Below, one piece after another: positions 53,209-64,000 of a DNA stretch of 64,000 nt; position 1 is the stretch's first letter; every line of letters starts with the position of its first letter. Source of the DNA: Rhynchopus euleeides (Eukaryota > Euglenozoa > Diplonemea > Diplonemida > Diplonemidae); assembly GCA_963210315.1 (NCBI GenBank), contig OY723274.1, forward strand, positions 1,116,001 through 1,180,000. The letters run 5' to 3'. A model generated the notes under the pieces. It was not told the DNA's origin. It saw only the letters and a list, made by a program, of their open reading frames with translations, and searched no databases. The translations under genes and the position numbers were made by a program.

Positions 53209-55215
53209 TTCGATGAGAGAGGGCTCGGAGGGGCAGGGTCGGCTGGAAGAACCGCCAATTATAAAGAGCAAGCCTCCCCGCCCTTCTCAACACCGCAGTG
53301 CTGAGAGGGGGAGAGGGGGGAGAGGGGAGAGGGGGGGTTGTGCGTGCACCACAGCAGGGCAAAGAAAGCCCGGTGGGATGTGTGCGTATAGGGCACTTCC
53401 CGTTGTGCCCACCCACCCCCACCCCCCGCTTTGCCCACCTGGCTCGACTGCAGGTCGAGGGGCTGGCCGCTTGGGGGCTGCCGGCCTTTCGACAGACAAC
53501 GGGAAGCCGCGGGACGGCCTTACCCTTTCCTGGGAGGGTGGTGGTGGCGGTGGCGAGGGTGGCAGGTGAGGTGAACTGCATGCAAGCGCTGTGTGAATCA
53601 CACAGCTTGATCCTGGGGAGTGGCAGTGGTGGGGGTGGTGGTGTGATACGCGATACCAGCCTTTTGGGATTTGTTTCTCCGCTTCCTCCTGGCATGACAG
53701 ATGCCTGCAATATAGCATCAAAAGCGAAGGTGATGTAACCAACCCAAGCAACGAAAGGAACATGGGCGGTGCCAATGGGCAGTGGTCGGATGTGGGAAGG
53801 GGAGGGGGGTGGGGTGGGGTGTGCGTGAGTGGCTCGGAGGGATAACCCCGCCCCTGCCTTCCTCCTCCTTCGTTCGTCACTTTGAACTTCTCCCCCCCCC
53901 TAACCCACCCCCCTTCCTTCCTTCCTTCCCTTCCAACATTGACCTCGCCTGCACCAAAAAAAACGCCAACCTGATGACCTATTTGTTTGACTCCTCCCAC
54001 CCACTCCTTTTTACTGCGCCTCATCCATCCCCACCCCCCAACACACCTGTGTGGGATCCCACTGATCGGCCCCCTGAATCACCCCCAGGACCTACTGGAC
54101 AGAGGGGAGATCCCCTCCCGAACGGCAGAGGGGCAGTGATATGAATTTGATGAATACAACGGAGACGGTATGGGGGAGGGGCGCGCCCAAAGTGAGAAAA
54201 AAAATGTCAGCCGAATGCGTATGTGTTTGGCTATGCCTGTGACCCCCTCGCTGCCACGGTTTTGGCACGGGGGAGTGAAGGCCCTCTCAATGGCATCGAT
54301 TCGCGTAACAGATGCAGACGGATGGACGGAATACAGAACAGGAAGGGGGGGGAAGGATGACGGGGGGGGAAGAGGAGGAGGGCGATCTTCATGCTCTGTG
54401 GGGATGCCATAACTGTATCAGTGACTGAACGCCCCCTCCCCAGCAAGACAGGCGTTGTGCTGGGACAGAGTTGTGCACAGAGTAAAGACCGCCAACCACC
54501 CACCCACCCCACAGCAGAAGCAATATTGACGAAACGGTCTCTCAAAAAGACGGCTCCAGAAGTCTGATGCACGACGTATTCTCTCTGCGTGTTGGCGGTG
54601 CTGCACCCTGCCCAGCAGACACACACTATCACAATAAGACCGGGAAGAAGAGGGCGGGGCGGATGCGCGGGTGTGCCGGTGTGGAATACCCTATACACCC
54701 ACAGCACACCAAAAAAATATACCCCCCCCCCCTCCCCCGGACACCACCTTCTCACTCTTTCCTTGTACCATGCCCTCTACCCCACCCCATCCCCGGCCCC
54801 GGCCCCGTCCTCCCCCGGTCAAAAAAATGATGAAGTTTCTGGGGGAAGGAAGGGGGGGGGGTATGTGACGAAATGATTTCCAAAAAAACTCTCGCGATCA
54901 AAAATATGGGGGGGGGGGGGAGGATTGGGTGACCGGAGGGAACGGCTCGCTGTGCGGAGGTGATGATGGCGTGTCCGGTGTGTTTGCTGGCATCGAGGTG
55001 GGGAGGGGGGCGGCACGGCAGGCCTCCTGACACACACGCACACACACCCCCCGCTGCTCTCTCAGGATAGCAGGCGCTGGTTTCGTTCGTAATGGTGCTC
55101 GCCACAGGGCTGGGTATCGGGGATGAGTCCGGCAACCAGTGGTGGGACGGACGACATGGCACATGCGTGAAATGCGGGATGCCCTGGAACACACGAAACA
55201 CTCTGATCTCTATGA
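53209..55215. other. Intergenic, no gene recognised
   Basis: Lies between the channel gene start and the NOP2 stop. Frames are proline- and serine-rich. Several G-runs are present, for example 54907-54920. Confidence 0.45.
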
Positions 55216-58163
55216 TCATGCTGACTTCTTCTTCGGCGCCTTCTTCGCCGAAGCCTTCTTGCTGGACGGTTTTGCCGCGGGTTTTGCCGCCTCCGTCTTC
55301 TCCGACGCCTTCTTCTCCTTCTTCGCCTTCTTCTTCTCCTCCTTCTTACGCGCCATGTCGCGCTCCTTCTTGCGCTTCCACCTGCTCCGCACCTGATCCT
55401 CATCCTTCTCCGTGACGCTCAGCTGCACCACCTCAGCAGCCTTTGCCGGCGCTGCCCCCTTCCCGTTGCTTCCTGCCGTCTGCGCCTCGCGACGCTTGAG
55501 CAGCTTTGCCGGAGGTGCGGGCATCCCCGTGGTGGAGGTGGTTGCGGGCTCCTTGCGCTTGGCCTTGCGCTTCGGCTTCTCCTCCTGTGTGGTTGTGTGT
55601 TTGTGTGCGGGTGCGACAGCAGAAGAAAAGATGAAGACAGATGCCGTTTCATATGGTGCATGATACCGGCATGCCGGGCTGGATTTGAAGGAGGGTGTTG
55701 TGGAGAAAAAATAACGACACCTCTCACTCGAAAAGAGGGGTAGACTTCACTTTCAAGGAAACGCTCATACCGGGATGGCCTCAGCCGACCCATCGATGTT
55801 GGTGCCGTGTGCAAGCTTTTCGATCTTGCAGACGTAGAAACCGTCCATGTTGAAGACGTGGGGGTAGTACCTGTGGGCAGGGTGTGTGATGACTGACCAT
55901 AATGTGGGTGAGCTGGCTAGTGAGCCGTATATGCTGAAGAACACAGTCCTCTCACACATGCCAAGGCAAAGAGCCAGCCAAACCCTGGCAGGGGCAATCG
56001 CTCTCCTCTGATAACCATGCATTCAACTCAACTTGAGCGGGCATTCCCCGCTATGGATTGACATCACAGCTGTGCCAAAGCACAGGCCTGCCCCCATACC
56101 TCCTGCTCTGCTCGATGGAGGGGTGGAAGCGCTTCTCGCGGAACTTCGTCATCCCGGAGCGGCCGAAGGGGAGGCCGGTGGGCAGCACGCGGATCTGTGG
56201 GACGGGGAGGGATCGGTGGATCGGCTGACCTAGAAAAAAGACGGCACCCACACACTCACACGAAGCTTCTGGACAACAGCGAAAACCAGACTGGCACCTG
56301 CTTGTGATGGATCGTCACCTGAGCACACATGTTCATTTTATTATCGGGTGGGACTCCAACACAGACTCTGATGCCACACAGGAGCAACAAGCAGGATGTG
56401 TCGGAGAAAGGCAGCCAGAAATATTGGTCACCATGCATATGAGACGGGACATACATGTCTGTGGCGGATTGCGTAGTCGACAGCCGCCTCGTTCTCCTCG
56501 ACAAGGATGGAACAGGTGGAGTAGCACAGGATGCCCCCAACCTTCAGGGAGTCGATCGCAGACAGAATCAGCTTGCGCTGCAGGTTGACGCAGATGTCGA
56601 CATCGCGCTCTGTCTTCGTCGACTTTATCCGCGGGTCACGCGAGATGACACCCACACCCGTGCAGGGGGCGTCCAGAAGCACGCGGTCGAAGTTGTTCAT
56701 CACACGCTCCATCCCCACCCCGTTGTAGTTGGTGATGATGCAGTTCGTGATCCCCATACGCAGCACGTTACCCCGCAACGCAACGAGACGCTCTGCGCTG
56801 ACATCGTTTGCGATGAGGCACCCGGTGTTCTTCAGCAGCTGCGCAATGTGCGTGGTCTTCCCACCCGGGGCGGCAGCCATGTCCAGGATACGCTGGCCCT
56901 CCTCGATGTCCATCGCCAGCACCGGCAGGAAGGACGACGCACTCTGCACCAGGTAGTGCCCTGCGAGGTACTCCGGTGTGGACCCCACCGCGACGTCAGA
57001 CTCGAAGATCTGCAGACCCACCTTACACCAGGGGCCTGTGGGCTCCACGGACATCCCCTTACGCGTCATGGCCTGCGCCAGATCACGTCGGCTGGTCTTC
57101 AGCGTGTTAACACGCACTGTGAGGGGACGCTGCTTCTCGTTGACCTCAAGGAACTCGAAGAGCTCACGAGGAGGGAACAGGTCAGCCAGCTTGCGCATCA
57201 GCCACGGGGAGTATTCGTAGACGTAGACCAGGTCCTTCCGCAGGATCTTGAGGTACTCGTCACGGCTGTGCTCCTCTTCGCGCAGCTCGCTCATCGCCTC
57301 CAGCACACGGATCACCTCCTGGATACGGTCCTCCCGCTGCTGCATCGTCACCTGGGGGCCCGCGCCGGGGGCAGCGCCCTCGGCATCGCCGTCCTCATCC
57401 ACCACCTCCTCGTCCTCCTCTGCCTCGCCCTTGTTGAAGATCTTTGCCGGGCGGGTGAGGCCCTCCAGGGCCATCTCCTGTGCCTGCTCCGCCTGCACCT
57501 GCTTGAGGCGCAGCTTTTCTTTTGCTACTTTTGCCTCGAAGTCATCGGCGCTCTCGTCGTCGTCATCATCCTCATCGGAGTCGTCGCCATCGATGACACC
57601 GAAGTCATCGTCGTCATCCTCAGCCTCCTCGGCGTCGCTGTCTGCCTCGTCGTTCTCCTCCGCATCGCCAAGGAAGTCGTCGTCCATCATCTCGTCGTCA
57701 TCGTCGTCGTCGTCATCCATCTTGGGCAGACCCTTGACCTTCTGTGCAGGGTCCTGGTCGAAGATCTCAGCAGCAGCAATGTCGTCATCGCTGTCCTCCT
57801 GCTTCCCCACCGCGATGAACCTGCGATTGATGGCAATGCAGAGACAAGCAGATAACAACCAGATTGATCGGGTGCATGATGGTGCAGAGCACTGTGGCGC
57901 AATTCTCTCTGCCTGCCACACGGCACACACCTCCCAAGCACCCTTCCTGGGGGCAAGGGAAAGGACACTAAACCCGGGGGGCATATAAATACGCCCTGCC
58001 GACACCAGATGAAGACGCAAACACACCACCCCCCTCCCCCATCTACATACTTCCCCTTCGCAGGAGGCGCCTTCCCCTTCTTCTTCAGGGGCTTTGCCAC
58101 CACTGCGCTCTGGTCGATGACCTTTGCCTTTGGCACGCTGCTCTTCCTCACCTTCTTCCCCAT
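55216..58163 (-). CDS. NOP2: NOP2/NSUN1 rRNA cytosine-5 methyltransferase, five exons
   Basis: Exons 58163-58051, 57820-56455, 56194-56100, 55870-55771 and 55584-55216 join in frame to 680 codons. Donors are GTATGT, GTATGT, GTATGG and GTATGA; acceptors end AG; introns are 186-260 bp. The N-terminus is basic (MGKKVRKSSVPKAK) and followed by long acidic Asp/Glu runs, as in nucleolar NOP2. SAM motif I is ILDMAAAPGGKTTHIAQLL. The release Cys lies in DAPCTGVG and the catalytic Cys in CYSTCSILVEENE. Exons 3 and 4 give the family's C-terminal signature (LPTGLPFGRSGMTKFREKRF, then YYPHVFNMDGFYVCKIEK). The last exon is a Lys-rich tail. The family methylates a cytosine in large-subunit rRNA and is needed for 60S assembly. 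Splice sites were chosen by frame and homology, so small shifts are possible. Confidence 0.92.
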
Positions 58164-59689
58164 TGTGTGTGCCGGCGGAGGGGAGGAGGCCCTCTGGCGT
58201 GCACTGTGTATGGACTGCAGCGGGTGGGGGTGGGTGGGGTGGCTGCGGGCAGCAACGTGAGAGGGCTGCCTCTACCAAGTGGAGGGAGGAGGAGGGGTGG
58301 TGGTGGTGGTGGTGGTGGTGGTGGGTGAGTGGGTGTTATGCTGGCATGCTGGTATGCCTGCTGAGCAGAATCAGAAACCCACCATCTCTCTGCAATTCGC
58401 GGGAGGGGGTGGGGGCTGTGGTGGTGGGGAAGCGCCTCCGACAGCGGGTTGATATCTAATGACTCGCCCTTCGTTGCATGAGATGGTATGCCGTTGCTGC
58501 TGCTGCAGGAATCGGCGCTGCTACCATTCGCCATCCGGCAATACGCGCAATATGTCTTTTTTTCTTCTACGTTGCCACAGCCCGCCCCCCCCCCCCCTTC
58601 CACCCTTTCCACCTTCCATATATTTCGATTTCTTCCAGGCAACCCCCTCTGTGGGTGTTCCCCTGTGGTAACGTTTGCTGAGGTCTTCGCTTCGAAGATA
58701 CAACCATAACAACGGCAGACTCCGAGGCTTGCCTCATTCCGGCAGTGCGCTTGGATGATCATATCGAAGAGAGACACATGGGGAGGTGCACAGTTCGAAC
58801 CCGCTCGACGCCCAATCATGCGCACACACACGTAGGGCGGTCTTCGCTATTGCCAGTTTTTTGGGCAAAATTTGAGCCATTTTTTTCCTATAAATTTGTA
58901 GGAGGGAGGAGGAAATGTGCCCGAACTGCACCAGAGCTGCGACACCATCGCGAAAGCTACAATCGGGAATGTCCTGAAGAGATTGAGAGACATAAAGAAC
59001 ACCTGTTCCAATGCGATACCAACACGCTTTCGCCATGTGTGTGGGTAACAGCATGGCAGTGGCCACGACTCACATAGCAGGGGATCACCTCTGGCAATGC
59101 CAGCATATCTAAATATCTCGTATTCTACACGCGGATGAGAAGGGGGTTGCAGGTTGCAGGATGCGAAGTGGGATCAGAGGGAGGGAGCAGGGTTTGATTG
59201 TCGGGAGTGGATAATGGGGAGGGCAACAGAACAACCAATCGCAGATCGGCTGCTAGGTTCACAGCGTCTCAACACAAACGGTATGCTGCTTTTGTGGGGC
59301 GGGTGCCTCTGTGTCGACGCATGGCAACCCTCCCCGCGCCGCGCAGGAAGACAGAGAAGAGAACCTGGGACAGTGCACTGCCCCTGGCCTCCCCCTGGAA
59401 AGCGAAACGAAGCAACACAGGCGGGCCAAACACCACAGGAACTGCCTGAGGGATGTGTGTCTGCCTCGAGTCCCCAACGCCGATGCACCTCTCCCCCCCC
59501 TGCACCCACCTCCCACAACCTGGCCTGATGCGAGGCGGGTCTGCAGGTGTCGGGGCGTGCCTGAATGGCACACACTCTGACACCCACGACGCCACCCCTG
59601 TGGCACGTGGGTGGGTGGCAAACAATGTATTGGGTGTGTGGCTTGCACAAAGCAGAGCATGCCACACACTCACGCCGATCTTTTCGGGT
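58164..59689. other. Intergenic, no gene recognised
   Basis: Lies between NOP2 and the EVE gene. It contains a GGT trinucleotide run (58297-58325). The frames are not family-like. Confidence 0.4.
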
Positions 59690-60142
59690 TTATTCGCTCT
59701 CGAGGTCGAGGGTGGTTTCCGTGAGTTTGAGGACCCGGTCCGCATGCTTCTTGGTCATGGGGAAGACGGAGAGGCGCGCCTGCTTGACAAGGGCGACATC
59801 GGCGAAGACGGAGTCGGCCTTAATCTTTGCGAGAGACAGAGGCTTCTCCAAAGGCTTCACGGGTTCGATGTCAACAACAACCCACTTCGTGTCCTCCGTG
59901 GTGGGGTCTTGGTAGTACTCCTTTGTCACCCGCGCAATCCCGACAAACTCCTTCGACGTCACGGAGTGGTAGAAGAAGACGATGTCGCCAACCTTCATGT
60001 CTTTCATCACATTACGCGCCTGGTAGTTACGCACCCCATCCCAGTATGTCTCCTTCTCCTCCACAAGCTCGTCCCAGTGGTAGGCAGCGGGTTCGCTCTT
60101 CATCCCATAGTAGCTCACCTTCTTCTTCGCCTGCTTCGGCAT
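59690..60142 (-). CDS. EVE-domain protein (thymocyte nuclear protein 1-like)
   Basis: A 150-residue protein from the ATG at 60142; an upstream in-frame ATG at 60205 would add 21 residues with no homology and is less likely. Essentially the whole protein is one EVE domain: KSEPAAYHWDELVEE, then YWDGVRNYQARNVMKDMKVG, VGDIVFFYHS, VGIARVTKEYYQDPT, WVVVDIEPVKPLEKPLSLAK and a basic C-terminal helix. EVE domains have a PUA-like fold and bind modified bases in DNA or RNA. A short Lys-rich head (MPKQAKKK) could guide it to the nucleus. Length and motif order match eukaryotic THYN1 homologues closely. No intron is needed. Confidence 0.88.
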   Translation of the reverse strand: MPKQAKKKVSYYGMKSEPAAYHWDELVEEKETYWDGVRNYQARNVMKDMKVGDIVFFYHSVTSKEFVGIARVTKEYYQDPTTEDTKWVVVDIEPVKPLEKPLSLAKIKADSVFADVALVKQARLSVFPMTKKHADRVLKLTETTLDLESE

Positions 60143-62725
60143 TGTGTACGCCCTGCTGTGTAAACGTAAACCAAAAGGTGTAGGGCACAGCACACTGCGC
60201 AGCATCCTTGTGGCGGGTGTGGTGGAAAAGGAAGGGTATCAGTGCAGCAGAAAGCACATGCAGATGCATAGCCTGCTTTGCGGAGCTGGCTGGGCTTGGT
60301 GGACGACACAAGTCCTTGTGGACATCGAAATCAAAATATTCCATGTCTGTCTCTCAGCAATACTGCAACGTAATAAGGTCGGGGGGCATCCTTCGTACAG
60401 CATTCGTTCCGTTGGCTCGCAAGCTTGGCAACACTGGTCAGGCTAGAGTTGGCATTTCCCGCACTGTCAGACTCGCGCGATCCCCTGTCTGCAAGCTGGC
60501 ACAAGTTGGCTTGCAGACGCTAGGCCTACCGATCAGCCCCACAGCAGTACAGAGTCTCTGCTGCAGCACGCACATGCCGTGTCGTTTGTCAGATCCATAA
60601 TGACGAAGCCTGATGACAGAAGCAGAGCTTTGGCATTCTTTTCTGCATGGCTCTACAAGGTGCAAACAAAACAAAAAGGGTTCCAAACTGAGCACACCGC
60701 ACAGGAGGATCTGCAACGATTTCACAGCAGCTGTCACGTCATCTCGCCAGCGGGCTCCCCCCCCCCCCCCCACCACCCCTGAAAATGGGGGGGAGTAGGT
60801 GGTGCGGGATTGCAGCAATTCGCCGCAAATCCTGCAACGTCGCATGGTCAGCGATAACACAACACGGGAATGTGACTGCGGGGGATAGGTATTTCCGGTT
60901 CTGCGGAGTGAAAGTAAACACCAGGAGGAGGATGAGTGTTGGGGTACGGTTGCGTGGGGCGAGAGAACGGGTGGGGGAGGAGGCACTGCAGCCAGGCAGG
61001 CTGGCTGACATCCTACCGGACTTGCCGACCAGGAGCCAGTCATTCTTAGAATGTCGCATTCCCGCATCCACACACGACCCGCAACACGGAAACCGGGCCG
61101 TCGTGTGGATGGCGAATAGATGGTAAAAAATGTGTGGACACAAGCAGGTGTGAGATGCAACTTTATTTATGAGACGGTTATTTGTTCCTTCAGCCGATGG
61201 TCCATCACCCCCACCGGCTCCCGCTCGGCACGTCGCTTGGAAAGCGGGTCTTCTGGCTCGCAGCTTTGTGCCGTGGAAAGCCTATCCCCTGTGAAGCCCT
61301 GTTCGCCCCGCCCTTCGTTTATTTATCTTTCCATTTTTTCTGGTTTGGGTCCAAATTTGAAGGCATCCGCTCCGTGTCAAACTGCGTCAATTCGCCACCT
61401 ATTCCGAAAGGTGGCTCATTTGAACAATTTATTAAATCGTCCACAGGCAGCTCACTTTTTCTGCGTTTCTGAGCGAAGCGCCCTCTATTTGCGGGGCTTC
61501 ACTCCACAGTACAGAAGAGCACCGCCACCCGTGACACAGGACCATGCACACGCCACTGTATCATCCTGTCGTGGAGCACGTGGAGGAAAACGTGTTGTGG
61601 AGTGGGAGGTCATAGACACAAAGCTCGCCGTGAGACGCGCAGGGAGAACAGTTTGAGGCACTTTGCTGGCACACGCCCCAAGCTATCAGGTACCTACGAG
61701 ATGGCTGTGGCGTGGCGCTGGAAAGGTGCTCCAGTTGAAGGCCTGGCGTGTCGGGCTCGGTGGGCCTGGTTTCGGGGGGGTTTGATCGTCGAGGGTGAAT
61801 GGAAAAGCAAGTCTCCCAGCACCTTCTTGTTTCGGGGGAGGGGGGGGGGGATGGGGTGGGGTGGGACGAAGCAACGTAGAGACAATCAACACCACAGAGG
61901 ACTCATTTGATCCCTTCGCCCCAGCAGATAGTGCCGAGACCGGCTCGAAGGGGCGTTAGCACAGTAGGGGTTTGCTGGCCTGCCTAATAGTGGGCCTTTC
62001 ACCACCCGCTGAACAAATCTGGGCACTCAGGAAGCAGGAAAATTATGGCATGTGTTGTGATGACGACCGGCAGACTGTGCGGCACACATGGGGCCTCAGT
62101 CTTGTCGGTGCTGTTCGTGATCCGTCGGCACATTAGTTGGAAGTATACAAAAGGCACAGGCAGTGGAATCAGCAAAGGAGAATCGCCTTTTCCACTGATT
62201 TGAACGATTTTTCTTCCCTACTCTTTCTAGCCCCGGGTGAGCGGGGCTATTGGTTTGTCTTTCTTCTGGCCGTACGGCCGGCGTTGGCCTGCGTTCTCAC
62301 GCATATGTGAACCCGGAATTGATTGCATTTTCCGCCAGAAAGTTGGTGGCACTGAGTCAGGAGCAACAAGAGAAACAGTCCCTGTCCAACAAAGGCTTGT
62401 TTGCACACAGCGCACGCACACAACTCTCCTGTCTATCCCATCCCACGTCTCAAAAATTCGCTGGTCTGACTTGGTGTATGTTCTTTTACAGTAAGGTTCT
62501 TGCATTCTTCCCCCGTGTGAGCCAGGCACACTCACGTTTCAGGTGTCGTGTCGCATGTCACGCATGTCGCCAACGCGGCGAGTGTACCTCCCAGGTGGGG
62601 AAGTCCGACCTCCTGTCCGATGTCAGCCAGGCTTCGAAGAAGCGCTTCATGGATGTGGTGCTGACCTCCTACTCAGCACTGTATCCGGGGTAAGTGAGAT
62701 AGACAGACGGGCACACGCTATATCG
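60143..62725. other. Intergenic, no gene recognised
   Basis: Upstream of the EVE gene. No frame shows family resemblance. It contains one GTTTGATCGTCGAG repeat at 61777. Confidence 0.4.
61777..61829 (+). repeat. GTTTGATCGTCGAG dispersed repeat
   Basis: Reads GGGGTTTGATCGTCGAGGGT, then GAATGGAAAAGCAAGTCTCC and CAGCACCTTCTTG. No recognised gene starts next to it. Confidence 0.7.
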
Positions 62726-62782
62726 GGGGTCTGGGGGGCGTGAGCCCCCCAGCCGCCGGAGGCCACGGTAGTGAACATCTGT
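62726..62782 (+). repeat. GC-hairpin dispersed repeat, copy 6
   Basis: Preceded by GACGGGCACACGCTATATC. The loop reads GCGTGAGC instead of GCGGAGC, a one-base insertion plus a change that leaves the stem intact. Confidence 0.8.
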
Positions 62783-62895
62783 GCGTGTGGGCGAACAGAT
62801 TCTGTGTGAGTTGGCTGCGTCCTGAGGCGACTGGAGTGGTTGGATCCCCCGACCTGATGGGATTCGAAGGACTTGAGTACGAGACATGCGCCACA

Positions 62896-62952
62896 GGGGG
62901 GTCTGGGGGGCGGAGCCCCCCAGCCGCCGGAGGCCACGGTAGTGAACGTCTG
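62896..62952 (+). repeat. GC-hairpin dispersed repeat, copy 7
   Basis: Only 170 bp from copy 6 in the same orientation, with perfect core and ending TGAACGTCTGGCTGTTGGCT, very close to copy 5. Confidence 0.8.
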
Positions 62953-63066
62953 GCTGTTGGCTGCAAAAAAAAACGGGAAAAGGGTGGGTGTCAGGAGGAC
63001 ATATCCTCATCCCCCACGAGAAAACGCCTTGAAAAATTTCTGGTTTTTTTTTCCAGAAATCTCATT

Positions 63067-63159
63067 TTTATTATCGAGGGTCAACTCCAGTTTGTTGATG
63101 TTTCGGATCTCTCTATCCTCAACATCCTTTACCACACACGTAAGGTTGTTCCAACATAT
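63067..63159. repeat. 93 bp direct repeat, left copy
   Basis: Starts TTTATTATCGAGGGTCAACT and ends GTTGTTCCAACATAT. Identical to 63908-64000. On the minus strand both copies are open and read NNLTCVVKDVEDREIRNINK, then LELTLDNK, so a duplicated exon is possible. Confidence 0.8.
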
Positions 63160-63907
63160 TGATAGACATCTTTCGGTATGCACATCCATCAAGATAATAC
63201 ATATATGCATTGGCATGCACCTGATACCTCGTCTGCGATGGGACATATCGAGAAGCCAGGCGGTCCGTGGATTGTCATTAGTTGCCGCCTGGCTCGATCG
63301 ATATTGAGGACATACAGGTGGCCCATAGAGAAGACTTGTCATCCCGGGGGAGGGTGGTGGGATAACCCGTAGATGCAGTCTTCTCGCAACGCTTTGTTGT
63401 TCATTTTGACCCCGAAAGGTCATGTACCACGGATCACTACACATGTGAATTATTTCCATCTGTGATTTTCATCATGCTATTGGAAAGGACACATCGCCCG
63501 AATTTGCGAAACGTCAAAGTGAAGCAAGCAAAGCCCCTTCCTTCCGTCATCATAGGTGGGCGGTCAAAAGCCTATTTTTTTTAAAGGTTTGGAGTGTGAT
63601 GTCACGATGCGCAGCACTCCGAGAGCTGCCGATCTTTGTTTGTTTGGAATATGCTAGTCTCCTGTATCAGATGTAGGTGTTGCAGAAGGGAACAGATCCA
63701 TCATGGGAGGAACGAAGTGTCGGTGAGTTCACAGGATCCTGCAGGGCGGGTGGGAGGTCGAAAAACTATTTGGTTCTGTACCGAGGTACGTTGATCGAAC
63801 CAAATGCGGGTTCTCCAACCCGGTCGTGGAGGTTGACTAGCCGATAATAAAAGAACCTTCAATTCCGGCTTTCCCTCAAAATGTGGGTGCCTGCATTGAA
63901 AGTTACC

Positions 63908-64000
63908 TTTATTATCGAGGGTCAACTCCAGTTTGTTGATGTTTCGGATCTCTCTATCCTCAACATCCTTTACCACACACGTAAGGTTGTTCCAACATAT
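63908..64000. repeat. 93 bp direct repeat, right copy (reaches window edge)
   Basis: Identical to 63067-63159, 841 bp away. The repeat may continue beyond the window. It could be an LTR, a split direct repeat of a YR element, or a duplicated exon. Confidence 0.8.

Noticed and set aside
53209..53271. Upstream start of the channel at 53271
   Set aside because: It is a TTG codon in a nuclear gene; the first ATG is at 53208.
56455..57855. Long plus-strand frame of 466 residues opposite NOP2
   Set aside because: It is the antisense of the NOP2 coding exon. Its His/Leu/Val-rich composition is the complement of conserved codons and acidic runs.
58790..58812. Possible tRNA T-arm (CAGTTCGAACCCGC)
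   Set aside because: No D-arm, anticodon stem or acceptor pairing could be found at the right distance.
60143..60205. Upstream start for the EVE protein at 60205
   Set aside because: The extra 21 residues are unlike the family. The ATG at 60142 begins a typical Lys-rich head directly before the domain.
4690..62952. GC-hairpin repeat as Helitron 3' end
   Set aside because: One copy has hairpin then CTAG on the minus strand (42155-42160), but other copies lack CTRR at that position and conserved sequence continues beyond it.

Overview
This window is nuclear DNA of a eukaryote, most likely a single-celled protist or alga. The clearest evidence is the NOP2 gene, which only reads through after four GT-AG introns (donors GTATGT, GTATGT, GTATGG, GTATGA) are removed. 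A mucolipin-type TRP channel, a multi-pass membrane adenylyl cyclase, a NRF-6-like acyltransferase and an EVE-domain protein point the same way. A gene-rich alveolate such as a chromerid would fit, but that is inference and no marker in the window settles the lineage. Intergenic DNA is full of G/C homopolymers of 8 to 20 bases and short palindromes.

Layout. 1-7.3 kb is repeat-rich and gene-free, with a GTCGACCCAGTG array and a ~1 kb TA-flanked element made of GGTAAATTACC palindromes. At 7.3-8.2 kb lies a Cys/His-rich protein gene, followed by an array of hairpin units (9.1-10.8 kb). A possible small membrane protein (11.1-11.5 kb) and a seven-beta-strand methyltransferase (12.1-12.9 kb) come next. 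13-20.7 kb holds two TCGACTG palindrome arrays, a 5'-truncated LINE with an intact RNase H, a foldback element with ~365 bp arms, and a hAT-like element inserted exactly at its edge. 23.6-26 kb carries a second hAT-like element with a broken BED-finger transposase and a PIF/Harbinger-like element flanked by TTA. A predicted pseudokinase (26.2-28.1 kb) and a frameshifted acyltransferase (29.7-31.8 kb) follow. 33.4-41.8 kb is framed by inverted ~36 bp ends and contains a tyrosine-recombinase retrotransposon (35.7-40.4 kb). The last third has adenylyl cyclase (43.4-45.7 kb), a further TA-flanked palindromic element (50.1-50.6 kb), the TRPML-like channel (51.1-53.2 kb), spliced NOP2 (55.2-58.2 kb) and the EVE protein (59.7-60.1 kb). 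The window ends in two identical 93 bp direct repeats.

All recognisable host genes, and the two retroelements, read on the minus strand. The host genes do not form one obvious pathway: they cover rRNA methylation (NOP2), protein methylation, cAMP signalling, endolysosomal cation flux, membrane acyl transfer and modified-base reading. The unusual part of the window is its non-coding DNA. At least six element families have terminal inverted repeats, several abutting G-runs, with dense internal or subterminal short palindromes. Two further dispersed repeats recur, a GC hairpin in seven copies and a GTTTGATCGTCGAG repeat that lies just upstream of two gene starts.
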